A DNA stretch of 64,000 nt from Phenylobacterium sp. RIFCSPHIGHO2_01_FULL_69_31. GTDB lineage: Bacteria; Pseudomonadota; Alphaproteobacteria; Caulobacterales; Caulobacteraceae. This document shows positions 8,093 through 14,046 of the stretch, piece after piece. Made by a program: the position numbers and the translations under genes. The stretch is taken from NCBI RefSeq assembly GCF_001824475.1, contig NZ_MHXN01000023.1:1-64000 (forward strand). Reading direction: 5' to 3'. How positions within the stretch are numbered: position 1 is the first letter of the stretch; every line of letters starts with the position of its first letter. The notes beneath the pieces were generated by a model. That model did no database searches. It saw only the letters and a list, made by a program, of their open reading frames with translations, and was not told the origin of the DNA.

Positions 8093-9343
8093 TTAGACTA
8101 CCTGCCCGTCCTTCGCCTTTCTGAATTGGGCAAGTGGGAAAGGTGTTGCGGGCAAGTCCTGCAATTCCGAAGGTGGGACGAAGAGCTCGCCGCGCTGATG
8201 ATGCTCCAGTGCGTCGACTAAGCTGGGACCGTAGTCGGCAACCCAGCGCATGCTGCGGTCGAGCAGAAACATGTATTGCCGCGCCGGCGGCGTCGGGGTT
8301 CTTCCAACAGACTCGCCGACTGGGCGTGCCGCCGGCGCGATACCGTATGGAAACGGTTCGAAGTTCGGCGCGTCCACGCCCGGCAGACCGCGCAGTTCGT
8401 AAATGCGATCAAGCGGAGCCAACATGTCTCGCAGTTGGATCCAAGTGCACAACTTCTTGGCGTATGGCTTTGGCGCTGTGGGGCTGGCCGGTCGAAGTCC
8501 CACCGCGATTGCGGCATCGTGGACCAGAGAACCGCAGAACATTGTGGCGCGGGAATTGAGGTGCGCATCCCTGCAAAGCCTGTCTTGGTCGATGGTAAGC
8601 TGCGCGTATCCACCCATCTGTCGTGAGGGGAGACCTAGCCACGCTACCGCTCGCTCGCGCCGGACCTTGGGGATTTTTGGCACCCCTACCGCAGCTAGAT
8701 CGGGGCGGTTGAAGCCGTCCAATTGTTTGCGGAGCGCCGGAGCGTTGCGCACCTGATAGGGCTTGAGCCCGAGGGCTTTTGCAGCCCAGACCAATGGTAC
8801 GCGCCCGTTGCGCAGCTCTATGTCGGCGCCGGTGAGCAACTCCTGTAGGCGGGGCGCAAACTGATCAAACTGCGAAGATGGGCCTGCCTCCCGACCCGCT
8901 CGTTCGTCCGCGGCATGGAAGACGGCCTCAACCTCGGGGGACCGGCGCAGCGACTCGGAAAGGCCTAACGGATCGCAGATTCCGGACCGAGAGATTTTGC
9001 CTCGGCTGACCGGCATCCACTCGCCATTCGCTTCCATCAGCCGTAGATGGGCGTCGACCGTAGCAGCAGCGGCGTGCCTTGCAGCTGCCTGGGCTTCCCT
9101 GAGCCCCAGCGTGCGGGAAGGGAGCAAGTGGCCAGCGAGCTGATCAGCCTTGTGGAAAGCGGCCTCTACCTCAGCGGTCTGTTGGACCTCCGCCGGAAGC
9201 CCAAGCTGGGTCGCGATGGCAGAACGGTCAATCAGGCCGCCGGCTAATGGGAGTGTGCCATTTTCCGCGTGACTATTGAGCGCAAGCACCACGCGCTCGG
9301 CTGCCGTCACCGCGCTGATTGATTTTCCCAACCTAGACGGCAA
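8093..9343 (-). CDS. Helix-repeat DNA-binding-like protein, possible remnant of an integrase-type protein
   Basis: This 416-aa protein contains at least three related units: LPLAGGLIDRSAIATQLGL (31-49), GKISRSGICDPLGL (115-128) and GRVPLVWAAKALGL (180-193). The first two end in EVEAAFHKAD or EVEAVFHAAD. The units look like helix-turn-helix modules. I recall similar repeats in large proteins encoded beside or within tyrosine-recombinase modules of genomic islands (uncertain). The C-terminal MRWVADYGPSLVDALE also resembles the segment before the catalytic domain of such proteins. No R...H..R...Y recombinase core follows; the ORF stops at TAA 8093-8095 and Argonaute-like sequence starts at once in the +1 frame. 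The start is unclear: TTG 9343 overlaps the end of the element thyA, and TTG 9331 is an alternative. Confidence 0.55.
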   Translation of the reverse strand: MPSRLGKSISAVTAAERVVLALNSHAENGTLPLAGGLIDRSAIATQLGLPAEVQQTAEVEAAFHKADQLAGHLLPSRTLGLREAQAAARHAAAATVDAHLRLMEANGEWMPVSRGKISRSGICDPLGLSESLRRSPEVEAVFHAADERAGREAGPSSQFDQFAPRLQELLTGADIELRNGRVPLVWAAKALGLKPYQVRNAPALRKQLDGFNRPDLAAVGVPKIPKVRRERAVAWLGLPSRQMGGYAQLTIDQDRLCRDAHLNSRATMFCGSLVHDAAIAVGLRPASPTAPKPYAKKLCTWIQLRDMLAPLDRIYELRGLPGVDAPNFEPFPYGIAPAARPVGESVGRTPTPPARQYMFLLDRSMRWVADYGPSLVDALEHHQRGELFVPPSELQDLPATPFPLAQFRKAKDGQVV

Positions 9344-10241
9344 CCGCCATCGATATCGCCGGGTGAGGCGCGTACCCCGTCACCTCGAAGTCGTCGATCT
9401 CGTACTGGAAAAGCGACTCTGGACGGCGCCGGAAGTGCAGCTTGGGGAATTCTCTGGGGCTCCGGCCGCGCTGGATAGTCAGGCTCTCAGCGTGATTGGC
9501 GTAGATGTGGACATCATGCCCGACCCAGAACAACTCGCCTGGCTCTAGGTCGCATTGCTGCGCAAGCATGCGCAGTAGGATCGAGGCGCCGATGATGTTG
9601 AAGGGCAGTCCGAGCCCAACGTCGACACTACGTTGATAGACGGTGCTTGAGAGCCGTCCGTCCGCAACGAAGTACTGATATAGGAGATGGCATGGCGGCA
9701 GGGCCATCTCGTCAACTTCAGCTACGTTCCAACCATGGAACAGAAGTCTTCGAGAGTTCGGATTTGTTTTGATTTGTTCGACGAGGGCGGAGAGCTGGTC
9801 ATGCTCGGCACCGTCCGCTCCCTTCCAGCGCCGCCATTGCGAACCATACACGGGGCCGAGATCGCCCCATCGTTCAGCGAAATTGTCTTCGGCAAGGATG
9901 CGGGCCTCAAACACATCCATCGGGATGTCCTCGCCTGTTGCCTTGACGTACTTCTGATGTGGCCAATCAGACCAAATGCTCACGCCTGACCTGAGCAAAG
10001 GACGAATGTTAGTCTCCCCAGAGAGAAACCAGAGCATCTCCTTGATCGCGAGCTTGTACCCCGTCTTCTTCGTGGTCAGGACAGGGATATGCCCCTCAGA
10101 AAGATCGAAGCGCATCGTGGCTCCGTGGATCGAGTAGGTCCCCACCCCAGTGCGATCGTCGCGGTAGACGCCGTTCGTGAGGATTTCTTCGATAAGCTCG
10201 AGGTACTGCCGCTCAGCGGAGCCGTCGTTGGCGATGGGCAT
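9333..10241 (-). CDS. thyA: Thymidylate synthase carried by the element
   Basis: This complete 302-aa ThyA converts dUMP and methylene-tetrahydrofolate to dTMP. All key segments are present: DRTGVGTYSIHG, PVLTTKKT, GDLGPVYGSQWRRW, NPNSRRLLFHGWN, the catalytic-Cys motif ALPPCHLLYQYFV, YQRSVDVGLGLPFN and the C-terminal HPAISMAVAV. It is clearly divergent from the broken native copy (YQRSVDVGLGLP versus [12 protein letters not shown]; different N-terminal and insert regions), so it came in with the element rather than by duplication. It is the first gene of the element operon. GAGGA stands 8 nt before the ATG, and the next ORF overlaps its stop. At the insertion point it reads CTGCCCTTC where the native gene reads GTTCCGTTC, so the CGGA target is absent. 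Confidence 0.95.
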   Translation of the reverse strand: MPIANDGSAERQYLELIEEILTNGVYRDDRTGVGTYSIHGATMRFDLSEGHIPVLTTKKTGYKLAIKEMLWFLSGETNIRPLLRSGVSIWSDWPHQKYVKATGEDIPMDVFEARILAEDNFAERWGDLGPVYGSQWRRWKGADGAEHDQLSALVEQIKTNPNSRRLLFHGWNVAEVDEMALPPCHLLYQYFVADGRLSSTVYQRSVDVGLGLPFNIIGASILLRMLAQQCDLEPGELFWVGHDVHIYANHAESLTIQRGRSPREFPKLHFRRRPESLFQYEIDDFEVTGYAPHPAISMAVAV

Positions 10242-10347
10242 ACAAACCGTCCTCGAAGGAGCGCCAACCGCGGTGGCACCGGGGGGCTTCGGTCTGAGCT
10301 TCGTGATTCGCTGTGCCGGCGCAATCTTCCTCGTCGGGAAACTTGTG

Positions 10348-10359
10348 CATACCGGTATG
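10348..10359. repeat. Subterminal palindrome CATACCGGTATG in the right end of the element
   Basis: This perfect 12-bp palindrome contains two overlapping, opposed copies of the CGGTATG motif found near both tips of the element. It lies about 120 bp inside the right end and upstream of the element thyA. It could be a recombinase-binding site, or an operator for the cargo operon. Confidence 0.45.
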
Positions 10360-10452
10360 GTCAGCTGTGGGAGAGTCCGTCGCAGGGCAGCGGCTGGCTA
10401 TCCCCTCGGAACGGGTCGGCTTTTCTTACAATCGATGGGCGACGGCCGTGGG

Positions 10453-10481
10453 CATACCGCTCGTTAGTGGATGGAAAAGCA
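10453..10481 (-). repeat. Right terminal inverted repeat of the thyA element
   Basis: Read inward on the minus strand, this end starts TGCTTTTCCATCCAC, continues TAACGAG and reaches CGGTATG. It matches the left end at TTTCCA and CCA with the same offset from the edge. It also supplies the stop codon (TAA) that truncates the native thyA 5' part five codons after the junction. Confidence 0.65.
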
Positions 10482-11060
10482 CGGAACGCCCAGGAAGACG
10501 TCGGCGGAGCGCTGGTAGAGTTGGCAGCTCAGCTTCCCATCCGCGACGAAGAACTGGAACAGACAGTGGCAGGGCGGCAGCGCCATGTCCTCCACCTCGG
10601 CCGGGTTCCAGGCCGAGACGATGTGACGGCGGCTGTTGGGGTTGGTCTTCAGCCCTTCGACCAGGTTCACGATCTGGTCGATGACGCGGCCGTCCGGCGC
10701 CGTCCACGAGCGCCACTGCTTGCCGTAGACCGGGCCCAGCTCGCCCTCGGCGTCGGCCCATTCGTCCCAGATGCTGACGCCGCGCTCCTGCAGCCAGCGC
10801 ACGTTGGTGTCCCCGCGCAGGAACCAGAGGAGCTCCAGGATGATCGACTTGCGATGCAGCTTCTTGGTGGTCAGCAGGGGGAAGCCCCGGCTGAGGTCGA
10901 ACCGCATCTGTCGGCCGAAGACCCCCAGGGTGCCGGTGCCCGTGCGGTCGCCGCGCTCGACGCCGTTCGCCAGGATGTCGGCGAGCAGATCGAGGTACTG
11001 CCGCTCCGGATGGTCCGGGCCGGCCTGGTACGGGGCGGCGATGGCGACGTGAGCGTTCAT
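10464..11060 (-). pseudogene. thyA: 5' fragment of the native, interrupted thymidylate synthase
   Basis: The fragment starts at ATG 11060 and contains native ThyA through [13 protein letters not shown] (10482), then five codons of element sequence (CFSIH) and a stop. It retains the dUMP-binding Arg region, [11 protein letters not shown] and the catalytic-Cys motif [13 protein letters not shown]. It lacks the folate-binding half and the C-terminal closure, so it should be inactive. The remainder is at 4720-4989. The original promoter and start are intact, so a 198-aa truncated product may still be made. The CGGA at 10482-10485 is the right copy of the candidate target-site repeat. Confidence 0.93.
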
Positions 11061-11226
11061 CTGAGTCGAGCCTGGGCGATTCGGCGGCGGGCGAACAGCG
11101 TCACCCGCTGCCTTCTCCACAAGCAGCGTACTTCGCCCACATGACCGTTCGTCGCATCCAGGCTTGGCCAGTGTGTTAACGGCCGTTAAGAGCCGCCCTA
11201 CAGTTTTTATGTAGGATGGAACTTCT

Positions 11227-11484
11227 ATGCTGATTTCCGCCCTGGCCGCGCTGGTGATGTTCGCCGCGCCCGAGACCACCCAGGCCGGCGAAGCCCCCGC
11301 CCAGACCGAGGCCGCCCAGTCGCAGGCCGCCAAGCCGGAGAAGTCCGCCAAGTCCGAGGCCAAGGGCCCCTCGCGGACCTGCTACAACGCCACGCCCAGC
11401 GGCTCGCGCCTGCCGCGCAAGGTGTGCGTGACCAAGGCCGCCGAGAGCACCAAGGACGACGTCGGGGCCGACAAGCCCAACTAG
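11227..11484 (+). CDS. Small secreted protein with a [11 protein letters not shown] motif
   Basis: This 85-aa precursor has a signal peptide ([20 protein letters not shown]) followed by an Ala/Glu/Lys-rich linker. A short conserved-looking C-terminal part contains two Cys residues ([17 protein letters not shown]). I recall similar small periplasmic proteins in Caulobacterales and sphingomonads with this ending, without known function; the two Cys could form a disulfide. It is divergent from the thyA 5' fragment and converges with the DUF924 gene, whose stop is 8 bp away. Function unknown. Confidence 0.65.
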   Translation: MLISALAALVMFAAPETTQAGEAPAQTEAAQSQAAKPEKSAKSEAKGPSRTCYNATPSGSRLPRKVCVTKAAESTKDDVGADKPN

Positions 11485-11491
11485 GGCCGCC

Positions 11492-12049
11492 TCATCCCGC
11501 AAAGCCGCCATCGTCGAGGAACTGCTGTTCCTCGGCCGTGGTCGTGCGCCCCAGCATCGGATTGCGATGCGGGAAGCGCCCGAAGCGAACGATGATGTCG
11601 CGGTGGATGATCATCCACTTGGTGACTTCCGGGTCGTCCAGCTCGGCGGCGAGGGCCAGGCCCAGGTCCTGGTCGGCGATGTCTTCCGAGTGTTCGAACG
11701 GCAGCAGCATGAACTGCCGCAGCTCGGGCTCCACCTCCAGGTGCCAGCCCTTATCGGTGGCCGCGCGGGCGATTGCGCGCGCCTTGGGGTCAGTGGCGAA
11801 GGCGTGGGCCGACTTGCGGTAGAGATTGCGCGGGAACTGGTCGAGCAGGATCAGCAGCGCCAGGGCGCCGTCGGGGGTCTCGGCCCACTTGTCGTATTCG
11901 CCCCGCGCCGCGGCGTGGTGAACCGGTTCGAACTTCAGCCGGATCGCGTCGTCGAACTTGGGGTTGGCGGCGTACCATTGCTTGGGGCCGGCGTGCTTCC
12001 AGAAGCCCAGGATATCGTTCGGCGTCGCGGCCAAGGGGCGGTCCTCCAT
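11492..12049 (-). CDS. DUF924 family protein
   Basis: This 185-aa cytoplasmic alpha-helical protein fits the DUF924 (TPR-like) family. It has the N-terminal ILGFWKHAGPKQWY, then LDQFPRNLYRKSAHAFATD, ELRQFMLLPFEHSED, and HRDIIVRFGRFPHRNPMLGR near the C-terminus, the strongest family signatures. The start was set at the ATG at 12049; longer upstream reading is out-of-family sequence overlapping another gene's promoter. No biochemical role is established for the family. Confidence 0.85.
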   Translation of the reverse strand: MEDRPLAATPNDILGFWKHAGPKQWYAANPKFDDAIRLKFEPVHHAAARGEYDKWAETPDGALALLILLDQFPRNLYRKSAHAFATDPKARAIARAATDKGWHLEVEPELRQFMLLPFEHSEDIADQDLGLALAAELDDPEVTKWMIIHRDIIVRFGRFPHRNPMLGRTTTAEEQQFLDDGGFAG

Positions 12050-12171
12050 CGGAAGTCCTGACTTGGCGCGGTCGGCAGCGTCGTTCAACCCTGGTTCAGC
12101 CTGACGGCCCGATCCTTCTATGCAAGGGACTATCGGGCCGCCTTGCGCGGTCCAGGATTGGATCGAACACG

Positions 12172-12960
12172 ATGAAGATGGCGATGGCGGCCCTGGCCGC
12201 CGTGCTGATGGCCCAGGCGGCGCCCGCGATGGCGCAGGAGCGGGGCGAGCGGGGTGACCGCGGCGACCGCGCCGAGCGGCGGCAGGAACGCCTCGAACGG
12301 CGCGACCAGGCGCAGCCCGACCGCATGGGCGCCGCACGTCCGGACCGGAGCGGCCGCGAGGTTCGCGCGCCGGAGGCCGTGCAGGCGCCCCAGGCGCCTC
12401 GGGCCCAGACGGCGCCCCAGGCGGACCGGCCACGCTTCCGCGGCGACGGTCGATCCGGGCAGCCCGGGGTCGAGCGGCGGGGCGACGACCGCCGCGGCGA
12501 TGGCCGCCGGGATGGCGACCGGCGGGGCGATGGCGACCGGCGAGACTGGGATCGGCGTGGCGACGGCGACCGCCGCGATTGGGACCGCCGGGGCGACGAC
12601 GATCGGCGGGACTGGGACCGCCGCGGCGACGACCGGCGCGACTGGGACCGCCGGGATCATCGGCGCGACGATCGCCGGCGCTGGGAGCGCGGCCGCTACC
12701 CGCCCGCCTACTTCAGCTCCCACCGCTATCGCTATGCCTGGCGCCCACCCAGCGGCTTCTATCTGCGAAGCTGGAGCTTCGGCGAATTCTTCCCGCGCAC
12801 CTGGTACGGCCCCGGCTACTGGATCGTCGACCCGTGGCAGTACGACCTGCCCCTGCCGCCGCCCGGCTATGAGTGGGTGCGCTCGGGGCCTGACGCCCTG
12901 CTGATCGACGAATTCAGCGGCCGGATCGTCCAGGTCGTCCGCAACGTCTTCTGGTATTAG
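12172..12960 (+). CDS. RcnB-like secreted protein with Arg/Asp-rich repeats
   Basis: The 262-aa precursor begins with a signal peptide (MKMAMAALAAVLMAQAAPAMA). The middle (about residues 22-185) is a low-complexity, probably disordered tract of Arg, Asp and Gly, with tandem units like RRGDGDRRDWD visible also as DNA repeats (about 12480-12680). The C-terminal 75 residues match the RcnB/DUF1236-like domain of periplasmic proteins linked to Ni/Co homeostasis: FYLRSWSFGEFFP, YDLPLPPPGYEWVRSGPDAL and IDEFSGRIVQVV. The metal role is family knowledge only. The stop overlaps the convergent HAD gene by 4 bp. Confidence 0.75.
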   Translation: MKMAMAALAAVLMAQAAPAMAQERGERGDRGDRAERRQERLERRDQAQPDRMGAARPDRSGREVRAPEAVQAPQAPRAQTAPQADRPRFRGDGRSGQPGVERRGDDRRGDGRRDGDRRGDGDRRDWDRRGDGDRRDWDRRGDDDRRDWDRRGDDRRDWDRRDHRRDDRRRWERGRYPPAYFSSHRYRYAWRPPSGFYLRSWSFGEFFPRTWYGPGYWIVDPWQYDLPLPPPGYEWVRSGPDALLIDEFSGRIVQVVRNVFWY

Positions 12961-13427
12961 ATGTAGCCCAGCGCCCGCAGCCCCGCGATGGAGCTGCGGG
13001 CGTCCTTGTGGTGCAGGAAGACGCCGCCCGCTTCTTCCCAGAGACGCCGATACTTGTCGCGGTCGTCCACCAGCACGTCGCCCGGGTGGCAATGCTCGCG
13101 CTTCAGCGCCGCCTGGGTGGTGATCACCGGCACGCCTGGAAAATGGCGTTCGGCCCAGGCCCGCTTCTGCGGCTCTGCCCAGCGGCCCAGCGGCAGGCCG
13201 GTGAGGATCACGGGCTCCTTGTGGCGCACCGCCTGGTAAAGCCGCATCGCGTCCGGCAGCGGCTCCAGCGTTCCGAAGAAGTCCGGCGCTTTGGCCAGCC
13301 GCCGCCAGAACTCCTTGATCCCATAGCGCTGTTCGAAGGCGCGGGGCGGCATGCCGAGCACCGCCTGGGCGCCGCGGTCGAAATCGGCCAGCACGCCGTC
13401 GCAATCCAGGTAGATCCGCCTGCGCAT
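12957..13427 (-). CDS. HAD-like 5'(3')-deoxyribonucleotidase-type phosphatase
   Basis: This 156-aa protein opens with the HAD catalytic motif DCDGVLADFD (Asp nucleophile and acid/base, residues 8-17). It continues with motif II ILTGLP (the Thr) and a motif III-IV region (PGDVLVDDRDKY) containing the metal-binding acids. The pattern and size match the bacterial 5' nucleotidase, deoxy (NT5C-like) type, which dephosphorylates nucleoside monophosphates. The substrate is not proven. It lies 26 bp downstream of zur on the same strand, so the two may be co-transcribed. Confidence 0.75.
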   Translation of the reverse strand: MRRRIYLDCDGVLADFDRGAQAVLGMPPRAFEQRYGIKEFWRRLAKAPDFFGTLEPLPDAMRLYQAVRHKEPVILTGLPLGRWAEPQKRAWAERHFPGVPVITTQAALKREHCHPGDVLVDDRDKYRRLWEEAGGVFLHHKDARSSIAGLRALGYI

Positions 13428-13453
13428 GCGAGGTCAGGAACGCCTGTGCAGCG

Positions 13454-13936
13454 CTAGTGCTCCCGGCAACCGGCGCAGAGGCCGCGGGCCTCCAGCGTCA
13501 CCTGCCGCACCTCGTAGCCGGCGGCCCGGGAGGCCGCGAGGGTGGGGCCGAAGTCCGGCTCGAACTCGGCGGCCTCGCCGCAGCAGTCGCAGATCAGGAA
13601 GGCGGCCATGTGCCCGCCCTCGATGCGACAGGGGACATAGGCGTTCAGGCTCTCGATCCGGTGCGCAAATCCCAGGCGTTCCAGGAATTCGAGCGCCCGA
13701 TAGACGGTGGGCGGCTTGGCGGGCTCGCCCTGGCCGCCGTAGGCTGCGATCAGGTCATAGGCCTTCAGCGGCGCATCGGCGGCCAGCAGCAGCTCCAGCA
13801 CCCGCCGGCGGGGCGGGGTCAATCGCTCCTGGGTGTCGGCGCACCGCATCTCGGCGGCCTCCAGCGCCCGGCCCAGCGCCGCGCCGTGCAGGCCGTGGTG
13901 GTCGTGGTCTTCGTGATGGTGGCAGGCGCCGCTCAT
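13454..13936 (-). CDS. zur: Zinc uptake regulator Zur (Fur family)
   Basis: This 160-aa Fur-family repressor has a His-rich N-terminal tail (CHHHEDHDHHGLH). The winged-helix region contains LTPPRRRVLELLLAADAPLKAYDL and PPTVYRALEFLERLGFAHRI. The metal-binding C-terminal domain has two CxxC pairs (CDCCGE; CAGC at the end) for structural zinc. The DICxxCG-type ICDCCGEAAEF and the divergent znuD-like receptor point to Zur rather than Fur or PerR. A palindromic site in the shared upstream region probably lets it control znuD and itself in response to zinc. Confidence 0.85.
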   Translation of the reverse strand: MSGACHHHEDHDHHGLHGAALGRALEAAEMRCADTQERLTPPRRRVLELLLAADAPLKAYDLIAAYGGQGEPAKPPTVYRALEFLERLGFAHRIESLNAYVPCRIEGGHMAAFLICDCCGEAAEFEPDFGPTLAASRAAGYEVRQVTLEARGLCAGCREH

Positions 13937-13987
13937 GGTCCTCAGCTAACCCAGTTCAGCGCCGAGCGGCAACGCGCTTGACGAGTG

Positions 13988-14006
13988 GTTATGTTATTTC
14001 ATAACA
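13988..14006. promoter_or_regulatory. Zur box between zur and the znuD-like gene
   Basis: TGTTAT-TTC-ATAACA (13992-14006) is a perfect 6-3-6 palindrome inside GTTATG...CATAAC (13988-14005). This matches the form of alphaproteobacterial Zur operators, is AT-rich in a GC-rich genome, and lies 40 bp before the receptor start. Confidence 0.8.
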
Positions 14007-14046
14007 GTGACGCCTCGTTTCAAGCCTGCCCTCGAAAAGGCGCTCT

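Larger units (their letters stand above)
4991..10481 (-). mobile_element. 5.49-kb thyA-inserted element carrying a replacement thyA and PIWI cargo
   Basis: The element interrupts native thyA precisely between codons Pro and Phe of GVP/FN. Its edges share CGGA, and its ends are imperfect inverted repeats (T....TTTCCA.CCA, then CGGTATG). Contents in transcription order: a complete divergent thyA, a helix-repeat protein, a truncated PIWI protein, an unknown 248-aa protein and a nuclease-like 156-aa protein, all on the minus strand. The DNA looks lower in GC than its flanks by eye (not counted). No DDE transposase, serine recombinase or complete tyrosine recombinase is encoded, so it is either non-autonomous, decayed or moved by an unrecognised protein. 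The boundaries are supported by exact reconstruction of ThyA across the gap. Confidence 0.88.

Noticed and set aside
7995..8100. Full N-terminus of the PIWI gene
   Set aside because: Reading upstream gives plausible Argonaute residues but reaches TAG without any start codon, so the coding feature was begun at GTG 7995 and flagged as truncated.
4991..10481. Tn7-like transposon or phage remnant
   Set aside because: No TnsA/B/C-like transposase, ATPase or target-selector motifs and no phage structural genes are present; only the end architecture is reminiscent.
4987..10485. Self-splicing group I intron or intein interrupting thyA
   Set aside because: A group I intron ends its upstream exon with T and itself ends with G; with the upstream exon ending at GTT the intron would end in T here. 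The insert also has inverted-repeat ends, multiple genes and its own thyA, and contains in-frame stops immediately, which excludes an intein.
12480..12680. CRISPR-like array
   Set aside because: The repeats are contiguous coding units without unique spacers and translate as the Arg/Asp-rich tract of the RcnB-like protein.
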